A stretch of 64,000 bases of DNA from Bacteroidota bacterium (GTDB taxonomy: Bacteria > Bacteroidota > Bacteroidia > Chitinophagales > Chitinophagaceae), in assembly GCA_018266575.1 (NCBI GenBank), contig JAFEAE010000016.1:62001-126000 (forward strand), given 5' to 3'. Each line of letters starts with the position of its first letter. Position 1 is the first letter of the stretch. Of this stretch, positions 42,480 to 51,871 are shown one piece after another. The position numbers and the translations under genes were made by a program. The notes under the pieces were generated by a model that had not been told where the DNA came from, did not search any database, and worked only from the letters and a program-made list of their open reading frames with translations.

Positions 42480-44309
42480 ATGAAAACATTTTTACGGCTT
42501 TTACAGTTTTCACGACCTTATCATCATTACATTCCTGAATACACGGTATATATTTTATTGTTCACCATTTTTGGTTTGCTCAATTTCACTTTTTTAATCC
42601 CGTTATTAGATGTACTGTTTAATACAGACACACATAAAGCAGTTACAGAATTGCCGCAATTTTCTTTTTCTGTAAATTATTTTAAGGATGTGTTTTATTA
42701 TGAGCTTAATCATTATGTTGTCACCAGTGGAAAATTAGGCGTGTTGGTTTTTGTTTGTGCGATTTTATTTTTATGCGCTGTACTGAAAAACGTATTCGGT
42801 TACCTGGCGCAACGTGTATTAACAAGAATGCGTGTGAACCTGATTCGCAAAATGCGAAATGATCTACAACATCAATACACCTATCAATCCTTATCATTTT
42901 ATCACAACGAACGAAAAGGAAATTTACTTTCCGTGATCAGTAACGATGTGGTTGAAGTAGAAAATTCTGTAGTCAGTTCTGTTCAAACTATTTTGCGTGA
43001 ACCTTTCGCGATCATCTCCACGTTTTGCATGCTTTTTTATCTCTCGAAAGAACTCACATTTTTTACACTTGTTTTTTTCCCTATCTCCGGTTTGGTAATA
43101 ACAAGTGTTTCAAAACGATTAAAAAAGAAATCCAATTACAGCATGGAGTTGCTGGGAGGCATTTTAAATATTTCGGAAGAAACCATTTCAGGTATCCGTA
43201 TCATCAAAGGTTTTATTGCAGAAAAATTTGTGATCAAAAAGTTCACCACGGAGAATAACAAATTTTCCAAAACAATGAAATCCATATTGAACCAGCGTGA
43301 ACTTGCATCGCCGCTGGCAGAGATATTAGGTATTTTAGTGATCATCATTATTATTATTTACGGAGGCAACCTCATCCTTACCGGGAAAAGTGTATTGAAA
43401 GCTTCTGAATTTATTGCCTACATCGCATTTTATTTTCAGATCATCACCCCTGCAAAAAATATCGCAGGCGCAGTTTCTTATTTACAAAGAGGTTTGTCTG
43501 CCGGCGACAGGATCCTTCGCATATTAGACACCCCCGAAACAATTACGGAAATCCCCAATGCAAAACCGGTTGATGATTTTATAAATGAAATTCGTTTTGA
43601 TTCAGTATCGTTCAGTTATAAAGACGAAACAAATGTGTTGTCGGATATAAATCTTTCCATAAAAAAAGGCAGGATGCTGGCCCTTGTTGGAATGAGTGGC
43701 GCAGGAAAATCTACACTCGCTGATCTGGTCCCGCGTTTTTATGATGTTACAAAAGGGAAGGTTTTGTTAGATGGTGAAGACATCAAAACACTGCGCATTA
43801 AAGACCTTCGCGGATTGATCAGCATTGTATCGCAAGACCCTATCTTATTCAACGATACTGTTTTTAATAATATCGCTTTTGGAATGGAAGAAGCCGATCC
43901 GCAAGCGGTAGTGCGTGCAGCAAAAGCCGCAAACGCACATCATTTTATTCAGGAATTAGAAAACGGATATAACACAGTGATCGGCGACCGTGGAATGAAA
44001 CTGAGTGGCGGCCAGCGCCAACGCTTAACGATTGCACGTGCTATTTTAAAAGATGCACCGATATTAATTTTAGATGAAGCTACTTCATCACTCGATACAG
44101 AAAGCGAACGCCTTGTTCAGGATGCCATTGACAATATGATGCAAAACCGCACCAGTATTGTGATTGCACACCGGCTGAGCACAATTTATCACGCCGATTC
44201 TATTATTGTGCTGAACAAAGGAGAAATCGTTGAGCAAGGAACGCATGATGAACTGATCGCTCTTGATGGTTATTATAAGCGCCTTGTAGATTTGCAGGAA
44301 GTAAAATAG
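42480..44309 (+). CDS. MsbA-like ABC exporter (fused permease and ATPase)
   Basis: A 609-residue half-transporter with six helices in the first 340 residues. The ATPase domain has Walker A GMSGAGKSTL, signature LSGGQRQRLTIARAIL, Walker B ILILDEATSSLD and the switch IVIAHRLS. It acts as a homodimer and flips lipid A, a glycolipid or a drug outward. The family cannot be narrowed further by motif reading. It stands alone. Confidence 0.93.
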   Translation: MKTFLRLLQFSRPYHHYIPEYTVYILLFTIFGLLNFTFLIPLLDVLFNTDTHKAVTELPQFSFSVNYFKDVFYYELNHYVVTSGKLGVLVFVCAILFLCAVLKNVFGYLAQRVLTRMRVNLIRKMRNDLQHQYTYQSLSFYHNERKGNLLSVISNDVVEVENSVVSSVQTILREPFAIISTFCMLFYLSKELTFFTLVFFPISGLVITSVSKRLKKKSNYSMELLGGILNISEETISGIRIIKGFIAEKFVIKKFTTENNKFSKTMKSILNQRELASPLAEILGILVIIIIIIYGGNLILTGKSVLKASEFIAYIAFYFQIITPAKNIAGAVSYLQRGLSAGDRILRILDTPETITEIPNAKPVDDFINEIRFDSVSFSYKDETNVLSDINLSIKKGRMLALVGMSGAGKSTLADLVPRFYDVTKGKVLLDGEDIKTLRIKDLRGLISIVSQDPILFNDTVFNNIAFGMEEADPQAVVRAAKAANAHHFIQELENGYNTVIGDRGMKLSGGQRQRLTIARAILKDAPILILDEATSSLDTESERLVQDAIDNMMQNRTSIVIAHRLSTIYHADSIIVLNKGEIVEQGTHDELIALDGYYKRLVDLQEVK

Positions 44310-44399
44310 GGTTTACATAAAAAATTCCGGGTAAATAATTTTTCAACTAATAAAATAGTTATAGTTTTATTTTATAAACTAAAAACTTAGTTATATAAG

Positions 44400-46478
44400 A
44401 TGAAACAAATTTCCCTGTTGCTTTCATGCCTCCTTGCTACCCCATTCATTTCTCTTGCGCAGAAAAAAGAATTTACGTTTGAACAGGCTTTTAAAAATCC
44501 ACCTACAAACATCAGCAAGCCGTTACCTGAAATTGTGAGATGGATTGATGATGAACATTATCTTGAACGCAAAATTGAAAATGGACAACCGGAATTGTTT
44601 TCTGTAGAAATAAAAACCGGAAAGCAAACACTGTATGTTGAGAAAACAGGCGAAGTTGGAAGAAAGGATATTGCAATACCTGCAAATGCAAATGATATCA
44701 CGTATTCTCCTGATGGCAACTGGCTTGCATACACACGAAACCATAATTTATTTTTATTAAACACAAATACAGAAAAAGAAACACAGCTGACATTTGATGG
44801 TAACGATGATATTTACAATGGTTATGCAGCCCGGGTGTATTATGAAGAAATGTTTGGAAGAAGCAGAAGGGCGTTTTGGTGGAGCCCGGATAGCAGGCAT
44901 CTTTCATTTATCCGTTTTGATGAAACGCAGGTTCCGGTATATTCAATTTTTAATTCGGAAGGGAAACACGGTTCATTGGAAAATTGCCATTACCCGCAGG
45001 CAGGTGATAAAAACCCGGAAGTAAAATTGGGAATTATCTCAGTCGACAATCCAAAAATTATCTGGGCTGATTTCAACGAAAAAGAAGACCAGTATTTTGG
45101 TCCTTGCACCTGGTTACCCGATGGCTCTGCCATTTGGGCTCAATGGATTTCGCGAGACCAACACCAGCTAAAAATATTTTCTATAGATATTAAAACCGGA
45201 AATAAAAAACAGGTATATGAAGAAGCCCAACGTACATGGGTAACCGCAAAATATGATATAGATTTCCTGAATAATCAAAAACAATTCATTATAGGAAGTG
45301 ACAAAAGCGGATGGAACCATTTGTATCTATATAACCTGGATGGAACATTCGTATCACAAATAACTCAAGGAAATTTTGCTGTGATCGGCGTTGAGCATAT
45401 CGATGAAAAAAATAAGCTCATTTATTTTCTTGCCGAAATAGAAAACGCTGAGAGAAGTGACCTGTTTAAAATTGGTTTTGATGGAAAAGGATTGACTAAA
45501 TTAACGCCGGGTGATTATTCAAACAGTGATATTTCCATTTCTCCGAATGCGAAATATTTTATTACTACTTATTCAACTATTTCTTCGCCGCCAAAAATGG
45601 CGTTACTTGACAACTCCGGAAAAATTATCCGTGAGCTTGGTGATAGCAGGAATGACAATTTCTCCAATTACGACTGGCCAAGAAAAGAATTACGCTATGT
45701 AAAATCAAGAGATGGATTATTTGAGTTACCAATAATTATCACGTATCCACTTCACTTTGATCCGGAAAAAAAATATCCGGTATTGATGGAAGTATATGGA
45801 GGGCCAAGCCTTGGAACACTTCATAATACATGGAGCGGCGACCTGCGTGAACAATGGTGGGCGAAAGAAGGATTGATACAAGTGACTATGGATAACCGCA
45901 GCAGCGGGCATTTCGGTAAAGCAGGTGAAAATTATATTTACGGCCAGATGGGGAAATATGAAATTGAAGATTTTATGGATGGAGCTGCCTGGCTGCGAAA
46001 ACAATCTTTTGTAGACAGCACGAAAATCTGTTTAATGGGTTTTAGTTTCGGTGGCTTCATTACCTGTCTCGGGTTAACGTATGGTGCAGATGTTTTCAAT
46101 TATGGTATTGCTTATTATCCTGTAACAGACTGGAATTTGTACGACAGCTATTATACGGAAAGGTATATGGGGAATCCAAAAGATAACATTGATGGCTATT
46201 CGAAAATATCGCCCTTGAATTATGTACAGCAATATAAAGGCTTATTACGAATTGCTCAGGGAGATATGGATGATAATGCACATCTGCAAAATACCGTTCA
46301 ATTTATCAACGCATTGGAAAATGCCAGTAAACATTTTGAAATGATGATCTATCCCGGCGAGCGCCACGGACGAAGCCATTGGAGTGAACCGAAGCGGACA
46401 TTATCACACAACGAAGATTATAAATTCATTTATGATAATCTATTAAAAAAGCCAATGCCTGGTTTTTTTGGGAAATAG
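44400..46478 (+). CDS. Dipeptidyl peptidase IV-like S9 serine peptidase
   Basis: A 692-residue protein with a signal peptide (MKQISLLLSCLLATPFISLAQ) and a DPPIV N-terminal propeller (YSPDGNWLAYTRNHNLFL, WWSPDSRHLSFIRFD). The alpha/beta hydrolase domain has nucleophile motif GFSFGGF, Asp in GDMDDNAHLQN and His in ERHGRSH. It cleaves N-terminal dipeptides in the periplasm for peptide uptake. It ends 8 bp from the convergent DMT gene. Confidence 0.93.
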   Translation: MKQISLLLSCLLATPFISLAQKKEFTFEQAFKNPPTNISKPLPEIVRWIDDEHYLERKIENGQPELFSVEIKTGKQTLYVEKTGEVGRKDIAIPANANDITYSPDGNWLAYTRNHNLFLLNTNTEKETQLTFDGNDDIYNGYAARVYYEEMFGRSRRAFWWSPDSRHLSFIRFDETQVPVYSIFNSEGKHGSLENCHYPQAGDKNPEVKLGIISVDNPKIIWADFNEKEDQYFGPCTWLPDGSAIWAQWISRDQHQLKIFSIDIKTGNKKQVYEEAQRTWVTAKYDIDFLNNQKQFIIGSDKSGWNHLYLYNLDGTFVSQITQGNFAVIGVEHIDEKNKLIYFLAEIENAERSDLFKIGFDGKGLTKLTPGDYSNSDISISPNAKYFITTYSTISSPPKMALLDNSGKIIRELGDSRNDNFSNYDWPRKELRYVKSRDGLFELPIIITYPLHFDPEKKYPVLMEVYGGPSLGTLHNTWSGDLREQWWAKEGLIQVTMDNRSSGHFGKAGENYIYGQMGKYEIEDFMDGAAWLRKQSFVDSTKICLMGFSFGGFITCLGLTYGADVFNYGIAYYPVTDWNLYDSYYTERYMGNPKDNIDGYSKISPLNYVQQYKGLLRIAQGDMDDNAHLQNTVQFINALENASKHFEMMIYPGERHGRSHWSEPKRTLSHNEDYKFIYDNLLKKPMPGFFGK

Positions 46479-46486
46479 CAGTTCTT

Positions 46487-46936
46487 TTAAAACCTTCGTA
46501 TCAATACCACACCTGCAATCAATAAAATAACTCCAACAATTTTTCCCGGTGAAATTTCGCGTACAGCAACGCCGAGCCAGCCAAACTGGTCGAATAAAAT
46601 AGAAAAGATCATTTGCCCGGCTATTACTAAACTAAATGCAAGAACAACCCCTAATCTTGGCAACAACATTACAATGCCTGCAACAAAAAAAGTACCGAGT
46701 AATCCGCCAATCCATATCCACCACGGATTTTGTTTTGGCTGAAGCGCCTGGAGATTAAGCTGCCTTGTTATCATCAGGTATGCAAATAATGCAACCGTGC
46801 CTACAGCAAAAGAAATAAATGCTGCGTACACAGGGTTATTGATTGATTTGGCGAGCCTGCTGTTGATAGCTGCCTGCATCGGAAGGATGGCGCCTAATGA
46901 TAATGCCGCTACGATTAATAAAATTCTTGATTGCAT
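46487..46936 (-). CDS. DMT-family transporter, YdcZ type
   Basis: A 149-residue protein with five hydrophobic helices, matching the short DMT_YdcZ (DUF606) family: SLGAILPMQAAINSRLAKSI at the start and GGLLGTFFVAGIVMLLPRLG in the middle. These proteins may work as dimers; the substrate is unknown. Its downstream side meets the S9 peptidase gene. An inverted repeat lies upstream. Confidence 0.85.
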   Translation of the reverse strand: MQSRILLIVAALSLGAILPMQAAINSRLAKSINNPVYAAFISFAVGTVALFAYLMITRQLNLQALQPKQNPWWIWIGGLLGTFFVAGIVMLLPRLGVVLAFSLVIAGQMIFSILFDQFGWLGVAVREISPGKIVGVILLIAGVVLIRRF

Positions 46937-46965
46937 ACATTTAGTTTGGTTTCACAAAAAAAAAC

Positions 46966-47060
46966 GATCAACAAATTTCTGATTTTGAGATTTCTGATTT
47001 GTTGATTTCTGAATTTTTATACTTATTACAAATCAAAAATCTCAAGATCAGCAATCAGCA
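46966..47060. repeat. Paired-arm inverted repeat
   Basis: CTGATTTTGAGATTTCTGAT in the left arm (46966-47012) and ATCAAAAATCTCAAGATCAG in the right arm (47029-47060) are complements with two mismatches in 24. The unit TTTCTGATTT is repeated in the left arm. It lies between two minus-strand genes, next to a true terminator. Confidence 0.78.
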
Positions 47061-47062
47061 AT

Positions 47063-47090
47063 AAAAAAGGATTGCTTTCGCAATCCCTTT
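47063..47090 (-). terminator. Intrinsic terminator of the dksA-like gene
   Basis: On the minus strand GGATTGC, a GAAA tetraloop and GCAATCC form a 7-bp stem followed by TTTTTT. It lies 20 bp after the stop codon. Confidence 0.9.
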
Positions 47091-47110
47091 TCCAAAAATA
47101 TAATTGAAAA

Positions 47111-47920
47111 TTATTTGTTCATCATTTGTTTCGCCTCAATGCTTAATGTGGCATGGGGAACAGCCCTTAACCTTGCCTTATCGATAAGCTTTCCTGTAAC
47201 GCGGCAAATTCCGTATGTTTTATTTTCAATACGCATCAGCGCTTTTTCCAAATGGTCGATGAACGTGATCTGGCGGCTTGCCATCTGGCTGAGCTGCTCT
47301 CTTTCCATACTCATGCTTCCATCTTCCATGGTCATGTAACGTGCGTCGTCATTGTCACCGCCCATTTCATCCTTACGGGTAATCAAACCCTGCAGGTAAG
47401 CCAGTTCTTTTTTTGCCGCATCTAATTTCTTATTGATCAGTTCTCTGAATTCTGCCAAGTCTGCATCGCTGTATCTCATAACGGGTCCGCTTTGTTCTTG
47501 TTGTAGGGTATCTAAAACAGATTTTGTAAACTCCGGTTCATATTTACGAACCGTTTTTGTTTTAATATCAGGTATTACTACTTTAGTTGGTTTTGAAGGT
47601 AAAACTTCTTTCTTTACCGGTTGCTTAAAAGGAAGAGGCTTAACAATTTCTTTCTTTTCAACCACCTTGGCAACCGGTTTTTTCACTTCTGTTTTTACCG
47701 GTACAGCTTTTGTAACTACTTTTTTAGGAGCAGGTTTTGCCGGAGCAACTGGGGTCTTTTTAGCAACGGGTTTTTTGGCAACAGGCTTCGCTGCTTTTTT
47801 AGCTGCGGGCTTCGCTGCTTTAGCCGAATGTGAAGGCTTAGCCGCTTTTTTAGCCGGAGCCGTTTTTTTCGAATGGGAAGCGTGTTTAGCGGGTTTCGCC
47901 GCTTTTTTCTTGGTTGCCAT
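47111..47920 (-). CDS. DksA/TraR-family protein with Lys/Ala/Pro-rich histone-like N-terminus
   Basis: 269 residues. The first 120 are low-complexity, rich in Lys, Ala and Pro (KKKAAKPAKHASHSKK and similar), like histone H1 tails. The C-terminal 110 form the DksA coiled coil and globular part (YSDADLAEFRELINKKLDAA, YGICRVTGKLIDKARLRAVP). Of the four zinc-finger Cys only one remains. It may bind DNA and the RNA polymerase secondary channel. ATG 47920 is chosen over an upstream in-frame start inside ileS. It starts 4 bp after ileS. Confidence 0.88.
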   Translation of the reverse strand: MATKKKAAKPAKHASHSKKTAPAKKAAKPSHSAKAAKPAAKKAAKPVAKKPVAKKTPVAPAKPAPKKVVTKAVPVKTEVKKPVAKVVEKKEIVKPLPFKQPVKKEVLPSKPTKVVIPDIKTKTVRKYEPEFTKSVLDTLQQEQSGPVMRYSDADLAEFRELINKKLDAAKKELAYLQGLITRKDEMGGDNDDARYMTMEDGSMSMEREQLSQMASRQITFIDHLEKALMRIENKTYGICRVTGKLIDKARLRAVPHATLSIEAKQMMNK

Positions 47921-47924
47921 ACTG

Positions 47925-50900
47925 TTAAGCTTTTTTTGTAACAAACACTTTTAAAGAAACGTCATTTACTTCAATTTCAGTGCCATCAACGATTTCGGGT
48001 ACAATTTCCAGCTTATCTGCCAAAATTTCGGCGCAAATATAGTTATTAAATTGGGTTATGGACTCTTTTAGGGCGGCGGCTTCTGCTATTTTTACTAATA
48101 TCCTGTCTGTCAGATCGTAGCCGTTATCTTTTCTTATCTTTTGTATGCGGTTCACCAGTTCACGGGCATTACCTTCATTCACCAAGTCTGGGGTAATGGT
48201 GATATCCAGGGCGACTGTCAGCATGTCTTTATTCGCCACAATCCAACCCGGAATATCCTCACTGGATATTTCCACTTCATTAACCTGTAATATTAAGGGT
48301 TCGTTATCAATTAACAAAGTATAATGCCCTTCTTTTTCCAATTTCGATATATCTTCTTGCGAAAACGTTGCCAAAACAGCCGAAACAGCCTTCATTTTCG
48401 CCCCGAGCTTTTTACCTAAAGCCACAAAATTGGGTTTTATCTTTTTCTTGATAAACCCGTCAGTCTCGGTCAGGTATTGAATTTCCTTTACGTTCACTTC
48501 GGTTTTGATCAGGTCTTCCACTTTTTCCAGTTGCGTTTTCATGGAAGCATTTAACACGGGTATCAACACCTTGTGAAGCGGCTGGCGCACTTTTATATTT
48601 ACTTTTTTTCTTATTGATAAAATAAGAGATGATGCATCCTGCGCCAGTTGCATCCTTTCTTCCAAAGATTCGTCGATGGCTTTTGTATTTACCGCCGGAA
48701 AATCCGCATGATGAACAGATGCTACTTTTGTTTTGCCCGAAACCTCATTAAGATTAGAGAACAACCAGTCTGCAAAGAACGGTGACACCGGCGCCATTAA
48801 TAATGCAACGGTTTCCAGGCATTCATATAATGTTTGATATGCGCAGATTTTATCATGTTCGTATTCGCCTTTCCAGAAACGGCGGCGGCATAAACGGACA
48901 TACCAGTTGCTCAAGTGTTCATCAACAAAATCTTCTATTAACCTTCCTGCAATAGTAGGTTCGTAGTCATCAAAACTTTCCGTTACTTTTTTTATTAATG
49001 TATTTAATGAAGAAAGTATCCATTGATCTATTTCAGGACGTTCTGCCAATGGTATGTAATTTTCTTTGAAAGAAAATCCATCCACATTTGCATAGAGTGC
49101 AAAAAACTGGTAGGTGTTATATAGCGTGCCGAAAAATTTACGCTGCACTTCTTTGATGCCATCAATATCAAACTTCATGCTTTCCCAAGGGGATGCATTG
49201 GTGATGAGATACCAGCGTGTTGCATCAGCGCCATATTTATTAATGGTATCAAACGGGTCAACTACATTGCCAAGGCGCTTGCTCATTTTATTTCCGTTCT
49301 TATCCAACACCAAACCATTACTCACAACCGTTTTGAAAGCCCTGCCATCCACATTTTTTGTAGGTAGATTTGCTTTCTGCAATTCTTCAATTACACTTTC
49401 TTTTATTAATGAACCGATCGCATGCAAAGTATAAAACCATCCACGGGTCTGGTCAACACCTTCTGCAATAAAATCTGCCGGATAATTTTGTTCGAAGGTT
49501 TCGATATTCTCAAACGGGAAATGCCATTGCGCATAAGGCATTGCTCCGGAATCAAACCAAACGTCGATGAGATCGGGAACGCGTTTCATTGGTTTGCCTG
49601 ATGCGCTTACTAAAATAATTTCATCAACATAAGGTTTGTGTAAGTCTAAGCTCTGAGTCTTGAGCTTTGAGCTTTGAGCAAGATTTAGTTTTTGATCTGC
49701 CTTATTTATTTCAGATAATAATTCCTGGATAGAACCAATACAAATTTCTTCATTTTCATCTTCCGTTCTCCAGACAGGCAGCGGAGTTCCCCAGAAACGG
49801 CTGCGGCTTAAATTCCAGTCCACCATATTTTCCAACCAGTTTCCAAAGCGGCCTTCACCGGTTGATTTTGGTTTCCAGTTGACTGTTTTATTCAACTCAA
49901 CCATCCTGTCTTTTAGTGCAGTGGTTTTTATGAACCACGCATCAAGCGGATAATATAAAACCGGTTTGTCTGTACGCCAGCAATGCGGATAACTGTGTTC
50001 GTATTTTTCTATCTTGAATGCACGGTTTTCTTTTTTAAGTTTTACACAGATGTCAACATTCACATCTACATAAGCCGGATCATCTTTATAATTTTTTACA
50101 TAGCGGTTGCTGAACTCACCTAATCCATTTACAAACTTTCCTTGTTTGTCAACCATCGTTAAGATGCCGATATTATACTTCTTTCCAACTTTAAAATCGT
50201 CTGCACCAAATGCAGGGGCGGTGTGCACTATACCCGTTCCATCTTCAGTGGTAACAAAATCTCCCAATAATATTTTGAATGAATTGGGGTTATCCATTTT
50301 GTTTGCTTCGAATGGAAGCAATTGCTCGTAAGAAATTCCTTCAAGGTCGCTTCCTTTGAATTCAGCAAGAATTTTCCAGGGAAGAATTTTATTTCCTTCT
50401 TTATAATCATCAAAAGAAATATTCTCTTCCTCTTGTTTGAAATATTTTCCGAGCAATGCTTTTGCAAGAATGACATTAACAGGAAGATGTGTATATGGAT
50501 TAAAAGTTTTTACCAATACATAATCAATATTCGGCCCAACAGTCAAACCAAGGTTTGATGGCAATGTCCATGGTGTGGTCGTCCATGCAAGGAAAAAGGC
50601 CTCACCCCCCGCCCTCTCCAAAGGAGAGGGAGCTTTGGAACTCTCTAATAATTCAAATATTTTTCTAACAGTGTTGTTTGCTGTATTAGCCCCTCCTTCA
50701 GCGGGGTTGGGGAGGCGGAACATTACAGTCGCACTTGTGTCCTTCACATCTTTATAAGTTCCTGGCTGATTTAATTCATGCGAACTTAATCCTGTTCCTG
50801 CTGCAGGAGAATACGGCTGAATACTCACATCTTCATACAACAAACCTTTATTATAAAGTTGTTTCAATATCCACCATAATGTTTCGATGTAATTATTTTC

Positions 50901-51359
50901 AAATGTGATATATGGATTTTTCAGATCAACCCAATAACCCATTTTATTGGTGAGATTATCCCATTTGTCTTTGTAGCGCAAAACTGCCTCGCGGCATTTC
51001 TGATTATATTCTTCAACAGAAATTTTTTTGCCGATATCTTCTTTTGTTATCCCTAATTCTTTTTCAACGCCAAGCTCAACAGGCAAACCATGTGTATCCC
51101 AACCGCCTTTGCGTTTCACCTGGAAGCCACGCATGGTTTTGTAGCGGCAAACCAGGTCTTTCAATGTGCGTGAAATAACATGGTGGATACCTGGCATCCC
51201 GTTAGCACTCGGTGGGCCTTCATAAAACACAAATGGCGTTGCTCCTTCACGCAATTCAACACTTTGCTCAAATGCATGAATAGCCTCCCATTTTTCTAAA
51301 ATGTCTTTACTAATGAGAGGCAGATTCAGTTGCTGATATTCCCTGTATTTTACTGGCAT
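47925..51359 (-). CDS. ileS: Isoleucyl-tRNA synthetase
   Basis: A 1144-residue class Ia synthetase with the HIGH-type motif PSANGMPGIHH (50-60), the editing-domain entry WTTTPWTLPSN (259-269) and KMSKRLGN. Two variable loops look repeat-derived. Residues 215-254 are bounded by RLPNPAEGG and APSPLERAGGEA, encoded by the G-rich element at 50600-50722. Residues about 560-574 (AQSSKLKTQS) are encoded by AGCTCAA-type repeats. Both keep the frame. It precedes the dksA-like gene by 4 bp and has its own -7 box. Confidence 0.97.
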   Translation of the reverse strand: MPVKYREYQQLNLPLISKDILEKWEAIHAFEQSVELREGATPFVFYEGPPSANGMPGIHHVISRTLKDLVCRYKTMRGFQVKRKGGWDTHGLPVELGVEKELGITKEDIGKKISVEEYNQKCREAVLRYKDKWDNLTNKMGYWVDLKNPYITFENNYIETLWWILKQLYNKGLLYEDVSIQPYSPAAGTGLSSHELNQPGTYKDVKDTSATVMFRLPNPAEGGANTANNTVRKIFELLESSKAPSPLERAGGEAFFLAWTTTPWTLPSNLGLTVGPNIDYVLVKTFNPYTHLPVNVILAKALLGKYFKQEEENISFDDYKEGNKILPWKILAEFKGSDLEGISYEQLLPFEANKMDNPNSFKILLGDFVTTEDGTGIVHTAPAFGADDFKVGKKYNIGILTMVDKQGKFVNGLGEFSNRYVKNYKDDPAYVDVNVDICVKLKKENRAFKIEKYEHSYPHCWRTDKPVLYYPLDAWFIKTTALKDRMVELNKTVNWKPKSTGEGRFGNWLENMVDWNLSRSRFWGTPLPVWRTEDENEEICIGSIQELLSEINKADQKLNLAQSSKLKTQSLDLHKPYVDEIILVSASGKPMKRVPDLIDVWFDSGAMPYAQWHFPFENIETFEQNYPADFIAEGVDQTRGWFYTLHAIGSLIKESVIEELQKANLPTKNVDGRAFKTVVSNGLVLDKNGNKMSKRLGNVVDPFDTINKYGADATRWYLITNASPWESMKFDIDGIKEVQRKFFGTLYNTYQFFALYANVDGFSFKENYIPLAERPEIDQWILSSLNTLIKKVTESFDDYEPTIAGRLIEDFVDEHLSNWYVRLCRRRFWKGEYEHDKICAYQTLYECLETVALLMAPVSPFFADWLFSNLNEVSGKTKVASVHHADFPAVNTKAIDESLEERMQLAQDASSLILSIRKKVNIKVRQPLHKVLIPVLNASMKTQLEKVEDLIKTEVNVKEIQYLTETDGFIKKKIKPNFVALGKKLGAKMKAVSAVLATFSQEDISKLEKEGHYTLLIDNEPLILQVNEVEISSEDIPGWIVANKDMLTVALDITITPDLVNEGNARELVNRIQKIRKDNGYDLTDRILVKIAEAAALKESITQFNNYICAEILADKLEIVPEIVDGTEIEVNDVSLKVFVTKKA
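49640..49682 (-). repeat. AGCTCAA-type repeat inside ileS
   Basis: On the coding strand GCTCAAAGCTCAAAGCTCAA and then GACTCAGAGCTTAGAC form near-tandem 7-bp words, translated as AQSSKLKTQSLD. The stretch lies just before the conserved HKPYVDEIIL block and has the look of one intergenic repeat arm. Confidence 0.6.
50600..50722 (-). repeat. Paired G-rich element in frame inside ileS
   Basis: On the coding strand one arm reads CCTCCCCAACCCCGCTGAAG and GAGGGGCT; the other reads AGCTCCCTCTCC, TTT, GGAGAGGGC and a G-rich tail. The two arms align as rough reverse complements around native-looking codons (NNTVRKIFELLESS). The second arm is the same element as at 27578-27610. Confidence 0.78.
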
Positions 51360-51427
51360 AAATTAAAAATCGGTTACCGGCTGCAAATAAATCCCTGGCG
51401 GAAATATTTCTGTTAAAAAAATGGGTG

Positions 51428-51435
51428 CAAAGCTA
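51428..51435 (-). promoter_or_regulatory. Candidate -7 box of ileS
   Basis: TAGCTTTG on the minus strand matches TAnnTTTG. The leader would be about 60 bases. No T-box-like structure was recognised. Confidence 0.45.
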
Positions 51436-51838
51436 CGAAAAACACCGGGCAAAACAGAGAAGAAAAACAGGATGCCCCAATAAGCCGTTTTTTGAGCGAA
51501 ATAAGACGAAAATCAGGTGCTCTTAACAGTTCTTATTGATTCGTTAAAAAAGCCTTTTTTAAAGCAGAAAGATGCCTATAATACTGTATTTATCCACATT
51601 ATTTTTCTTTGGCATAATTTATGGAATTAATTAGGCAGAAATCGAAAATATCCGATGGCCAAGACCATAATGATACTTATGATGGCCTGATACATAAAAT
51701 CTGATTTTTAGGAAACCAACAGTTCAGTGAAAAAACTGATTCTTAAGGCTCAATGCATGAAAAACTTTTTCTACGGTTTAGGGTTTAGGGGTTAAAAAGG
51801 GGGGTATTCCTACTCCCCTTCCTCTTTTTACGCCACCG

Positions 51839-51866
51839 TTGATCTACCTTATTCTTACCTAATTCG
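51839..51866 (+). promoter_or_regulatory. Candidate promoter of a small RNA
   Basis: TTG at 51839-51841 is followed by 18 bases and TAATTCG (51860-51866), close to the Bacteroidota consensus with one or two mismatches. Confidence 0.35.
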
Positions 51867-51871
51867 TAACC

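Noticed and set aside
47433-47954. 173-codon open frame opposite the dksA-like gene
   Set aside because: It is a shadow of the Lys/Ala-rich tail, low in complexity and without family similarity or context.
51621-51704. 27-codon ORF in the ileS/hemJ gap
   Set aside because: There is no good ribosome-binding site, family or coding context; at this length it is expected by chance.
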